This document shows, piece by piece, positions 36,529 through 47,113 of a stretch of DNA of 64,000 nucleotides. The DNA lies in assembly GCF_046630445.1 (NCBI RefSeq), contig NC_092333.1:712891001-712955000 (forward strand). The letters run 5' to 3'. Numbering within the stretch: the first letter of the stretch is position 1; every line of letters starts with the position of its first letter. The notes under the pieces were generated by a model, which did not search any database, was not told the DNA's origin, and was given only the letters and a program-made list of their open reading frames with translations. Origin of the DNA: Rutidosis leptorrhynchoides. Lineage: Eukaryota; Streptophyta; Magnoliopsida; Asterales; Asteraceae. Position numbers and translations under genes: made by a program.

Positions 36529-39159
36529 ATGCACCGAGCAAGACGTTCACCACCTTTTGTACGTTCACCACCTGTAACTAGATCAAGACATCTAGCAAAT
36601 ATTACCGCCGTTGATTTTCCTTTAGAATCGTCATCCAGTCGACCAAGTACTCCAATTCAAATTTCCGATAATTCATTTTTTGAACCCGACCTCACAATTG
36701 AGAATCCGGAGAATATTCAGGGACAATTCGTAGATCCTGAACCATTAATTTTTTCTCCGGAATCACCAATCATTCAAACAGAGATTGTTGAGGAACGAAC
36801 CATTAAATCAGAATCCTCTAGTGATTCGGATTCAACAAATTCAATCATGGAAAATCTAGAACCTTTAAGTATGGAAGACCGAATGAGAGCTAAACGCACT
36901 GGCCAAGGTCACGCAATTACTCATCCAGACATTAATGCGCCAGATTATGAAATCAAAGGATAAATTCTACATATGGTGACTAATCAATGCCAATTTAGTG
37001 GTGCGCCGAAGGAAGATCCAAACGAACATCTTCGTACCTTTAATAGGATCTGCACACTATTTAAAATAAGAGAAGTTGAGGATGAACAGATATATCTCAT
37101 GTTATTTCCCTGGACTTTAAAGGGAGAAGCCAAAGATTGGTTGGAATCGTTACCTGAAGGGGCGATTGATACATGGGACGTTTTAGTTGAAAAATTTCTT
37201 AAACAATTCTTTCCGGCATCTAAAGCCGTAAGACTTCAAGGAGAAATTGTTACGTTCACACAGAAGCCGAATGAAACTCTATATGAGGCGTGGACTAGAT
37301 TTGGAAAGTTGTTAAGAGGATGTCCACAACATGGTTTAGACACCTGTCAAATAGTACAAATATTCTACCAAGGATGCGACATCACTACAAGGAAAGACAT
37401 CGATATAGCAGCTGGTGGTTCTATTATGAAGAAAACCGAAACTGATGCTTATAAAATTATTGATAATACTGCTTCCCACTCACATGAGTGGCACCAAGAA
37501 AAATATATCGTTAGATCATCTAAAGCAGCTAGAGCCGATTCTAGCCATGACTTAGATTCTATTTCTGCAAAGATAGATGCTGTCGAGAGACGAATGGAAA
37601 AGATGACTAAAGATATCCACTCAATACGAATTAGTTGTGAGCAGTGTGGAGGACCACATTTGATAAAAGATTGTCTCAGTATTGAATTAACAATGGAACA
37701 AAGAGAGAATGTTTCATATCTAAACCAAAGGCTTGGAAATAATTATCAGAATAATTATCAACCGCCAAGACTGATCTACAATCAAAACCAGAATTATAAT
37801 CGAAATATTCCATACAACAACCAACAAGGTCCTAACAATCAACAAGTATCCAATAATACTTACAATCAGCAAAGACCTAATTTTCAAAACAAACCACCAC
37901 AAACCGATGATAAAAAGTCGAATTTAGAAGATATGATGACAAAGCTAGTTGAAACTCAAACGCAGTTTTTCACATCTCAAAAACAAACTAATGAACAAAA
38001 TGCTCAAGCATTTAGAAATCAACAGGCTTCTATTCAAAACTTGGAACAAGACGTAAGTAACCTAGCAAGGTTAATAGGTGAAAGAAAACCGGGAAGTTTA
38101 CCTAGTGATACAAATGCTAACCCTCGGAATGAAACAGCTAAAGCCATTACCACAAGAAGTGGTACAACACTTAAACCACCTGAAATACCTGTAACTTCTG
38201 ATGAAACTATTCCTACTCCACAAGAACCACAACCTGAACAAGATAAGGAAAAAGAACCGGTAGTTGAAAAGGTTAATGAAGATAACACAGTTAAGGTTAA
38301 ACCTTATGTTAAACCATACCAACCACCACTTCCTTACCCGAGTAAAATGAAGAAAGAGAAACTTGAAGCCGAGCAATCAAAATTCTTGGATATGTTTAAA
38401 CAGATAAATGTAAATCTTCCTTTCATTGATGTGATTTCAGGAATGCCTAGATATGCTAAATTTTTGAAAGATCTAATCTCAAATAGAAAGAAAATGGAAG
38501 AACTCTCGGCCATTACTATGAATGCTAATTGTTCAGCAGTGCTGTTGAATAAGATACCAGAAAAACTATCTGATCCAGGAAGTTTCACAATTCCATGTTT
38601 TCTGGGTAGTCTTAGTTCAATAGAAGCATTGGCAGACTTAGGTGCTAGTATAAATTTAATGCCGTATTCACTATACACTAAACTAGACCTTGGAGAATTG
38701 AAACCAACCAGAATAAGTATACAACTAGCCGATCGATCAATAAAATATCCTACAGGGATAATGGAGAACATGCTAGTTAAAGTTGGTACTTTAGTATTTC
38801 CAGTAGATTTTGTTGTTCTGGACATGGAAGAAGATTCTCAAGTTCCTCTCATATTAGGAAGACCATTCTTAAACACGGCTAAAGCAATGATAGACGTGTT
38901 CGGTAAGAAATTGACCCCAAGTATAGAGGACGAGAGTGTTACCTTTTCAGTTGATAGAGCAATGCAACAACCGCAATCTGCAGATGATACATGTTATTAT
39001 ATTCAAACTATAGATTCACATGCAGAATTGTTAGAAGAATTTCCAGAATTACAAGGAACAGGAGAATGTTCTTTAGGAGAAGGAACTGAACCAATTAATG
39101 AAGCTGAAATGTTAGCTACACTAATAGCTAATGGATATGAACCAACAACAGAAGAAATT
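36529..39159 (+). pseudogene. Element A gag and protease
   Basis: ATG 36529 (MHRARRSPPF) starts a frame that is broken once, by a TAA at 36961-36963 where B has a Gln codon, and then stays open to 39159. The gag core lies about 20-130 codons into the second part (FSGAPKEDPNEHLRTFNRIC; LKGEAKDWLESLP). One zinc knuckle CEQCGGPHLIKDC (CX2CX3HX4C) is at 37636-37674, followed by an Asn/Gln-rich stretch. The protease has the Athila-type catalytic [11 protein letters not shown] (38635 on; DLG in place of DSG/DTG) and LILGRPFL. The coding sequence stops where element B is inserted, and the apparent stop codon TGA is the first three bases of B's LTR. The rest of pol resumes at 56050. Confidence 0.9.
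39155..39159. repeat. Target-site duplication of element B, left copy
   Basis: AAATT, identical to 56050-56054. Confidence 0.95.
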
Positions 39160-41149
39160 TGATGTTATGCGAGGTGTATATAAAATAGCTTTTAAATTTT
39201 AGAAAAAAATACTATTAAATACGATACAATTTTACACAAGATATTTATTTATTTATAGAATGGATATACTTAAACCTTGCTACAACACTTATAGGCAGTG
39301 TACCTAATCGTACAGTAGTGTAGTTTTTAGTAAGTCCGGTTCGTTCCACAGGGAAAATCTTTAAACAAAGCTTAACGCTATATTAGTTTACTTTTATAAA
39401 AATACAAATGTATATATAAGTAATATTATTATTATAAAGGGGGGTTTTTACTGTTTAATGACCGGTTTGTCGATTTTAATTCTTCAGTCGCAGTTAAAAC
39501 CAAATGTAAAATATTAAATAAAAGACTTAATTTAAAGCGTAAAGTAAATAACGATAATGAAATTACGAATAATAAAAGTGCGATAAAATAAACTTGCGAT
39601 AATTAAAAAGTACGATAATTAAAAGTGCAATTAAATACAATAACAATAAATAAAAGTGCTATAATTAGAAGTGCAATTAAATATGAAATAAAGGAAATTA
39701 AATATGAAATAAAAGAATTATGCTTATTTAAACTTCCGTAATCATGATGTTTGACGTGTTGATTTTAGTTTTATGCCCATGGGTTAATTGTCCTTTGTCC
39801 TGGATTATTTAATATGTCCGTCTAGTTTTTGTCCATAACAGTCCATCAGTCATAAATATAAAGTGCGAGTGTCCTCGTCAAATTATCCTTACACCCGAAG
39901 TTAAATATTCCAACTAATTGGGGACTTAAACTATAACAAGGTTTTATTACTTTGTTTAATAATTACACCAGGATGTCGACTGAGTGTAACCCAAGGTTTT
40001 AATACTTTGTTAACAATTATGCCAAGTGTCCTTGTACATAATTTCACCCCTGTTTTAATAATTCTAGTGGCTATTAATCCATTCCCGTGTCCGGTTAAAT
40101 GAACGATTATTCGTACATATAAATATCCCGCCCATCATGTCCGATTGAGTGTATATGGTTATTTATAGGGACGTCCAATTGTAAATCTTTATATTAACAT
40201 TAACAAACTATCATTTAGTTAAATAAATATAAAGCCCATTAATAGCCCATAGTCTAATTTCCACAAGTGTCGTTCTTTTGTCCAAACTCCAATTATGGTA
40301 CAAAGCCCAATTACCCAATTTTAGTAATTAGCCCAACATCATGATTACTTCGAATTAAATAAGCATAATAATAACTTAGCTACGAGACATTAAATTAAAA
40401 AGGTTGAACATAACTTACAATGATTAAAAATAGCATAGCGTTACACGGACAGAATTGGGACTTACACCCTTACAACATTCGCTAACATACCCTTATTATT
40501 AGAATTATAATTAAAATTAAAATTAAAATATAAATTATAAATATAAATATTACGTATGAATGGAGAAGAGAAAAGATATATTTATTTTGGCCAAAACGCG
40601 TTGAATTTATAAGACCTGGGCTGGATTTCAGAGCCATGCGATCGCATGGCTTTTGTGCCTCCAGGCCATGCGATCGCATGGCCAGCTGGGAGAAGTCACA
40701 TTTCTTTGTTTTCTTTCTTGCCGACGTTTATAAATAATAATATAATATATAAATAATTATAAGAATTATTTAAATATTATATTTTATTTATGTGCATAGT
40801 TAACTTGTAATTTTTAGTCCGTTGCGTCGAGCGTTGAGAGTTGACTCTGGTCCCGGTTCCGGATTTTCGAACGTCCTTGCGTACAATTTAATATCTTGTA
40901 CTTTGCGTTTTGAATCTTGTACTCTTGTAATTTTGAGACGTTTCTTATCAATAATTGGAACCTCATTGATTGTATTTTGTACTTTTGAGCTTTTTGGTCG
41001 TTTGCGTCTTCAATTCGTCGAATCTGTCTTTTGTCTTCACCTTTTATTATTTAAACGAATATCACTTGTAAATAGGAGAATTGTAACTAAAAGCTTGTCT
41101 TTCTTGAGGAATAATGCTATGAAATATATGTTCGTTTTTAGCATTATCA
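39160..41149 (-). repeat. Element B 3' LTR
   Basis: On the + strand TGATGTTATGC ... GCATTATCA, 1990 bp. The frames at 40482-40679 and 40822-41166 are LTR artefacts repeated in the other LTR. Confidence 0.96.
40632..40683. promoter_or_regulatory. Palindrome pair in the B 3' LTR
   Basis: AGCCATGCGATCGCATGGCT (40632-40651) and GGCCATGCGATCGCATGGCC (40664-40683); cores 32 bp apart. Confidence 0.95.
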
Positions 41150-41164
41150 AATATTCCCACACTT
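41150..41164 (-). other. Polypurine tract of element B
   Basis: Minus strand AAGTGTGGGAATATT directly before the 3' LTR, typical of Athila/Tat elements. Confidence 0.85.
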
Positions 41165-43281
41165 GAGCGTTGCTTGTCCTCAAGCAATATAGTCTTGAAA
41201 TACAAGAATCACTTCTTTATTCTTCACATTTTGTACATCAGTGATTTCAATACGGAGGTATAAACAATGGTAGTAACGATGTGGTTTACAGTCCCACATG
41301 ACTATAAAATTTAGATCCATTAAGGAAATTGGATCTTTATGAAAACATTTGATCTTTTGAAAATTAAATCTAGTTTTTACCCTAGATAAGTTTTCCGGAA
41401 TAACCCTTCACCGGTGTTTGCAAAATATTTTTGTGGGCTTGGTGGGTTTCAGATTTGAAAATTTTAGCTCAAAACTTGCGGTTTTGTGTCACCCACTTGC
41501 TAACCTTGTATTAGGAAAGCAACACGTCCACTTTACTTGTCCCGTATATTACCTTTCAGTAAACTACCGTCCGGTTGTAAAGGAAAGCGTTGAACAAGCA
41601 ACTGTTAAGGCAATGTCCCCTGACATGCTTTTAATTATGGTCTATAACGTGTCGGACGCAATTACTATCCTTTGTAGGAGCAATAGTAAAGCTCATCCTT
41701 ATAATTTGTCGGTCTGGCACAAGGTCCTGTCTTTGACCATGCTATGCAACCACCGTTCTTACGGTTGACACCCGATTTGGTTCAGATGACCTAATGAATT
41801 CCCGGTAAATTCCTAGGATTTTACATTCAATGGTAATGAACGCATTGAAAATGGGTTTTCAGAAAACAAATCGGTTTATAATTTGATCAAAATATTTTCT
41901 CGTTCAAGCTTGAGTTTATATATCATTGAAATCCATGAGTTTGAATTCTCAATCTTTAAGGTCAATCTCTAGGATTGAGTAATATCAGGCTTAAAAGCTG
42001 ATTTTTAATCTTTAAGGAGATTATCCTTTCTGGGGATCTGATTCATTAGTCTTATCCAGCTAATTTGCACGGTGCCCTCCCCATTTTACAAGACAGATCC
42101 TCTCATGGTTAGGATAAGTCTGACCACTTGGCGACCCTGTTTGATGCTGAGGTCCGTGGATTTCCTGCTGATTTTAGTGATGACTTTTCTAGGTTTTTCG
42201 TCAACCTACAGCTGGTCTGGACGACAACTTCATGACCTAAATCAAGAAGCGTGTTTCTTTTTCGGAAGACTTTACTTCCTTTTAATGATGGAATTGATTC
42301 ATCGTGTAGATCCATTTCTTCTTTTCTTTCATCAGGTAAAATAGTTTAGTTTAGTCCAAAGCAAAAGTATTTTCAGTTATTTGTTACAGAAATATGTGAC
42401 ATATGTTTAAGATAACTTGGTAATTTTTCCCACACTTGGCTTTTATTTTCCTTTTTACTGTCCTCTATTCCATTTTAAATGAATTTTAACATTTTGGTTT
42501 GTTTCTCAATTTATGTGCTTTCTGAGGTAACAATAATTTCGGTGTTAACACCTAGTTTTATCGTTCATAAATATGTATAAACATGATTTTGAGTTCATTT
42601 AATTGAAAATTTTGAAAATGGGTTTTACTAGAATTGGGTAGTTAGTATATAAGACTAGGGCTGTTCTTTATCATCAGAGAGCACTAGATTCTAATACAAC
42701 TACTACGTTACTAGTATTTTTAATGGTAACCTAGTGTTTAAGATAAAAATTTTAAAAAATCCAAAAGAATTTAACCCCTTCCCACACTTAAGATCTTGCA
42801 ATGCCCTCATTTGCAAGAAATCAGTAACAATTTAAATTATTGAGGGTGATTAGCGTAAAAATGATTAAATTTTACCAAAGTTTCCAAACATATTGGCGTT
42901 TGGTTGCTGAATGATAAATGTGCATATCATTTGTTCATTTCGTCTGTTGTTACATCACATTTATTTGTCATCTTGTCGTCAAAATTAGTAGCTTTTGCTG
43001 AACTTAATGCCAGTCTTTGAAAATGCGCTGTTTTACCCTGTTTTGTACAATTTACAATATACATACATACAAATATAAACATGCATGACAATTTGAAATG
43101 GGACTTAATATCCCACTTTCAAATCCTAAATGTGAAATATTAGCACACAATAATAATAAAAATGATAAAGATTACATAAGTATATTCAATAACATAAGTT
43201 TAAACATGAATAAACAAAAAGATAAAAACATATAAATCATATAAATAACCAAATGAAACTAAATCAGTCTGGATATGGGTT
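41165..43281 (-). other. Element B 3' untranslated region
   Basis: About 2.1 kb without a supportable gene. Two further PPT-like AAGTGTGGG motifs lie here (42424-42437 and 42773-42790, minus). Frames at 41418-41768 and 42072-42344 run against the element and have no recognisable product. Confidence 0.65.
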
Positions 43282-44780
43282 TCAGTTCATCTCGTCAGGT
43301 GGGTTCCATTGTTGGTTATAGGTGTTATGATAGGCTTGGTTATAGTCATACCGGTTAAAGGGTGGTCGGATATCGGGGCTATGTGGCGGAAAATTAGCAG
43401 GTCGAGTAGGTACATAGTTATTTGGTACCTGATATGATAGCTGGCTCATGATTTGGTGCTGATGAACTAACCAGCTATCGTGTTGGCGTCGCCTATAATC
43501 CTCGTATACTCGCTCGGAGTTCCACTGCTCATACATACTATGTCTGGCCGCGTTCGTCATTGCTTCCTCATCTATACGAACGTGGACGTCAAGAATAGCA
43601 TCTTGAAAGACATCCCTAATGTCTTCCGCCTCCTCCATTTCCTCGTCTGAGCCTCTCTCTACCTGAGGATGAGATCCCTCATAGGGTACTGCCTGGTTAC
43701 GTCTACTTTTCAATACCTTAGCACCCACATAAACTTTCAATCCTAAGGGCTCAACCTGTTCTCTACAAAGCTGTAATGGACCCCCTTGGTTCCTATCAAC
43801 ACCTAAATACTCTCCAATGAGAGTAACAAAAATACCTCCTCCTATTATACTCCCGTCCTGCATTCCCTCTACCATTTTAGATAAATAAAAAGCAACACAG
43901 TAAGGGATATTGACAAAGCTTCTAGGATCCCGAATACACTTTAGGTAGAATAAATCATGCAAGGTAATTTTTTCTTTATTATGACCTCTCTGTGTAATCG
44001 AGTTAGCCAAAAATCTATGAATAATACGAAGCTCGGCTCTGTCAATATGTGTATAGGAGTGTCCCCCTGCTAGTGTAAAAACATCAAAATGTGACATACG
44101 CCTCCAAATGGCGTCAGCGTCAAAGTTACTATCTACCCTTTCACCATAATGAATCAAATTGGTACAATCGGGTAATAGCAACTCACCAGGAGTATATATC
44201 TGTAAGGCCCTGGCCATGTCCAGCATGGACATTCTGTACATCCTACCGCCAAAGATAAACCTAAGAAATCTTCTATCATCTATTCTAACTATATTTGTTT
44301 CAAGTGATACAGTACTCATCAACTCAACACACCATTCCTTATATACAGGTCTACGAATGGTGAAAAGACGTTCCCAATCTTTAAAGAAGAACTGCCATAC
44401 CTTTGAACTAAAAGCTGTCTAACACGGTTAGCTAGATGGACCGTTTCCAAAGGGGCCCAATCGATTACCCTTGGCACCTCTACATTTTTTGTTACCAATT
44501 TGAATTTGTTCCTTGGATATGTCTCGTAATCTCTCCATCTCCTATCAAATCTCAGATTAGGATGCAGAGTGTGCTCAGGAATCGTTGAGAATTCTACTGG
44601 CGGCCTCATTGGGAATACTATGAATTCATCAACAAACTGTACCGGATCATAATAAGGTATGTGCTGATCAGGCTGTTGTTGTGGTTCTTGTTGTGGTTCT
44701 TGTTCGTATTGCATTTCTGGTTCTGGTTCTGGTGCTGGTCGTCTAGATGATGATGCTCCTGAACCTCCAGTATCGGCTTT
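43282..44780 (-). pseudogene. Element B ORF3, main exon (ATHILA ORF-1-like)
   Basis: From an acceptor (tgtgttttgcag|) at 44781 one frame runs to about 44385, where B lacks one base relative to A (44380-44388), and the shifted frame continues from 44322 to a stop at 43282. Without the lesion it would be about 500 codons. The first part is Gln/Glu/Pro-rich, then comes a conserved-looking domain (WRDYETYPRNKFKLV; EVPRVIDWAPLETVHLANRV; WRRMSHFDVFTLAGG; IYTPGELLLPD) and an Arg/Tyr/Asn-rich tail. It resembles plant proteins usually labelled ATHILA ORF-1, found in the env-like position after pol. I see no clear signal peptide or membrane segment. Function unknown. Confidence 0.75.
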
Positions 44781-45418
44781 CTGCAAAACACATTAAACAC
44801 AAAATTTGTGCATCCAAATATGCATTAGTGTTAGCAAAATAACAACTTAAAACAATCACTATAACATGTTAAATCAAAATTAAACCTATACACATTTTCA
44901 CAATTTTTCACAATTCTACACTTTTCAAATAAGCACATATGAAAATGTATACAAAATTCATAAGCATTTAACTCAAATAACATATCAAAATAGTCATTAC
45001 TAATAATTAAACAAGTCTCAAATGGCAATTACATCAAATTAATCAAGTTCATGAATTTTGGACTTAAAAAGTCCACTTTAATCTCCAAAAATCATGTTTA
45101 GGATCATTGTTTGGATCATTTAACTATCTAAACATGTTACACTACTCAATTTAGCAATAATTCAAGACAAAAATCGGCCATAACCTGTTTATATCAAAAA
45201 GCCCCAAATTGCCCAAGAACACAAACCCTAGATTTCTAAAAATTTTGAAGTTTTTGGCTTCAAATCATGTTAAATAGCATCAATCTAGGTTATACATGCA
45301 TAAAATACTAACAATTTAACACTAATTACACTAGAAATTAACAAAATTGCATTAGGTAAAAAATTGGTAATTATCACAAAAACTAGGAATTTATAGAGTT
45401 TAGGGGTGTAATTTTTAC

Positions 45419-45448
45419 CAATTTGCTGAAGAATGAGAATCTAGGCAT
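45419..45448 (-). CDS. Element B ORF3, first mini-exon
   Basis: Minus-strand ATG (45448) opens MPRFSFFSKL, followed directly by a donor GTAAAAAT. Joined in phase 0 to 44780 it would supply the ATG that the main exon lacks. The intron would be 638 nt, exactly the length of the matching interval in A. Predicted from sequence only. Confidence 0.55.
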
Positions 45449-45590
45449 GATTAGAGCAAGAAAAATGATGAATTACGGTGAAAAATAGCGAATTTTAGAG
45501 AGGATTTTGGGGTTGGTTCATGGTTGAGTGTGTGTTTTGTGGATGAAGAGCAGAACTCGCTGTCTATTTGTTTCTGGCCTGCATTTGGTC

Positions 45591-45642
45591 CCCATGCGAT
45601 CGCATGGGTTCCAAGTGCAAACCCCATGCGATCGCATGGGGT
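45591..45642. promoter_or_regulatory. Palindrome pair 3 of element B (ORF3 leader)
   Basis: 45591-45608 (core flanked CC/GG) and 45621-45642 (core flanked ACCC/GGGT, 22 bp); cores 32 bp apart. Lies about 145 bp upstream of the ORF3 mini-exon on the minus strand, with a TTTATATAAG box (about 45671-45680) further upstream. Confidence 0.95.
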
Positions 45643-46531
45643 GCCGGCTACAGTAATTTCATGTTTTTTTTTAACTTATATAAAACCTTATACTTTATAA
45701 AACTTATAATTAATTAAATTTTAAAAAATTTGTTTTCCTTTAGGAGCGAGGGCGTTTCAGATCGTTGTCCTAGTCTGTCCCTCGACAAAATTTTAAAATT
45801 TGTCAAATCAAAGCGTGGTTTTTAAAAGTAAAGATTTTTTTTTGGGTTTTTTAATGTTTTTGGCATACTTTAATTCAATAAGATTAAAAATAATGATAAT
45901 AAAAGTTCTCGTCCCTCCCTCGGGTAAAGCAATTTCGGTTCAATGACCTAGTCTTCAACTTACGACGAATTTTAAAAATCATATTTTTAACTTAATGAGA
46001 TAAAGTAAATTTTTGTTTTTAAATTCACACCAAACTTAAAATAAAAATTCATATTATAAAATCACACCAAACTTATATTATATTTTTCAAATATTTACAA
46101 TTTTAAATATATTGTTTTTACAAAGTTTACAATATTAATTTAAGATTTATATATTAATTTTAAAAACATGGTAAAAATAAAATTAAAAATCTTTTTGGCT
46201 TTTTATCCCACTTTAATCAATCAAATATTATCAAAAATATGCGCCCCTCTTTTCGGTAAAGTAATTTCGGTTCCATGACCTAATTTAACTCATGACGAAT
46301 TTTTGAAATATTTTGGGTTGATTGATTAAAGATATTTATAACTTAAGAATAAACGTTAAATTTCGCAGTGATGTAATAAATTTTTGTATGATATCAATAA
46401 TTTCGGTCGCCAAACCTAATTTTATTTAATACCAATTTAATACTTTATACCGAACAAATTAGCATTTATTATCAAAAGGTTAAAAATAAAAAAAATAAAA
46501 ACTGTACAGACATACCTGTGAGATAGTATTA
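45643..46531 (-). other. Spacer between zinc-knuckle ORF and ORF3 of element B
   Basis: AT-rich, no gene. Two similar segments (about 45880-46010 and 46190-46330) both contain cctcgggtaaag/cttttcggtaaag-aatttcggtt-atgacctag and a tgacgaattttaaa stretch, a diverged direct duplication. Confidence 0.55.
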
Positions 46532-46948
46532 TTAGTTATATGATCTATCCCATTCATAAGATAGTCGGTTTAATTGGTTTTCCATAGCTACATAGGCGTA
46601 ACCTCGAGCATTCAGTGTTTTTTCTTCTAAACATATGAACGGTCCGTCTCTGCATAAAGTAACAAATTCGGTATTTGAATAGGTTTGATTATTTGAACAT
46701 TTACCTCCATGTGACCATTTTCCGCATTTGTGACATCTTTCAAGGTGTCGTGATCTTCTTTTCGCTGCGGATTTTGATTTTCCTTTACCAAATTGTAACT
46801 TATTATCTTCGCATCTGGATTCTTTTCTTACTCCGTCCAATCTTTCTCTGATTACTGATACTATTTCACTCGGTAGTGTGTCATTATTACGTTTAGTGAT
46901 CAAAGCGTGTAGCATTAGACCATGGTTTAGTTCACAGGTAGTCTTCAT
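46532..46948 (-). CDS. Element B ORF2, zinc-knuckle accessory protein
   Basis: An intact 138-codon frame from ATG (46948). Residues about 71-83 form CHKCGKWSHGGKC, a CX2CX4HX3C variant of the retroviral zinc knuckle with one residue fewer than usual before the last Cys, preceded by a Lys/Arg-rich stretch (KGKSKSAAKRRSRHLERC). The C-terminal part is Tyr/Leu/Asn-rich. It lies 163 bp after pol in both copies (46949-47111 here). Element A has the same ORF at 59189 with about 90% identity by eye, so the frame is maintained. A basic region plus a zinc knuckle suggests nucleic-acid binding. The family is not one I can name. A donor-like CACAG|GTATGT follows the stop. Confidence 0.65.
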   Translation of the reverse strand: MKTTCELNHGLMLHALITKRNNDTLPSEIVSVIRERLDGVRKESRCEDNKLQFGKGKSKSAAKRRSRHLERCHKCGKWSHGGKCSNNQTYSNTEFVTLCRDGPFICLEEKTLNARGYAYVAMENQLNRLSYEWDRSYN

Positions 46949-47100
46949 TTCCTAAAAAAATAAAAATTCAGAATGGGGGGAGAAGACTAGTTCTTTAGGG
47001 TCTGCTAGGGAAAGACCATTCGGGTTCCATTTTCTAGAACTACACGAAAACAGACAATCTAACTCTAACAGAAATACATATTATCCTTTTAAGACTTGAT

Positions 47101-47113
47101 TTTCCCCACACTT
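47101..47113 (-). other. PPT-like motif after pol
   Basis: Minus strand AAGTGTGGGGAAA overlaps the pol stop region; the same word as B's real polypurine tract. Confidence 0.5.

Noticed and set aside
38034-38825. Minus-strand frames opposite gag/protease of A (and their copies at 50416-51143)
   Set aside because: Shadows of the coding strand; conserved only because the two elements are copies.
43282-44780. ORF3 as a true envelope gene
   Set aside because: Position is env-like, but I see no signal peptide, cleavage site or membrane segment.
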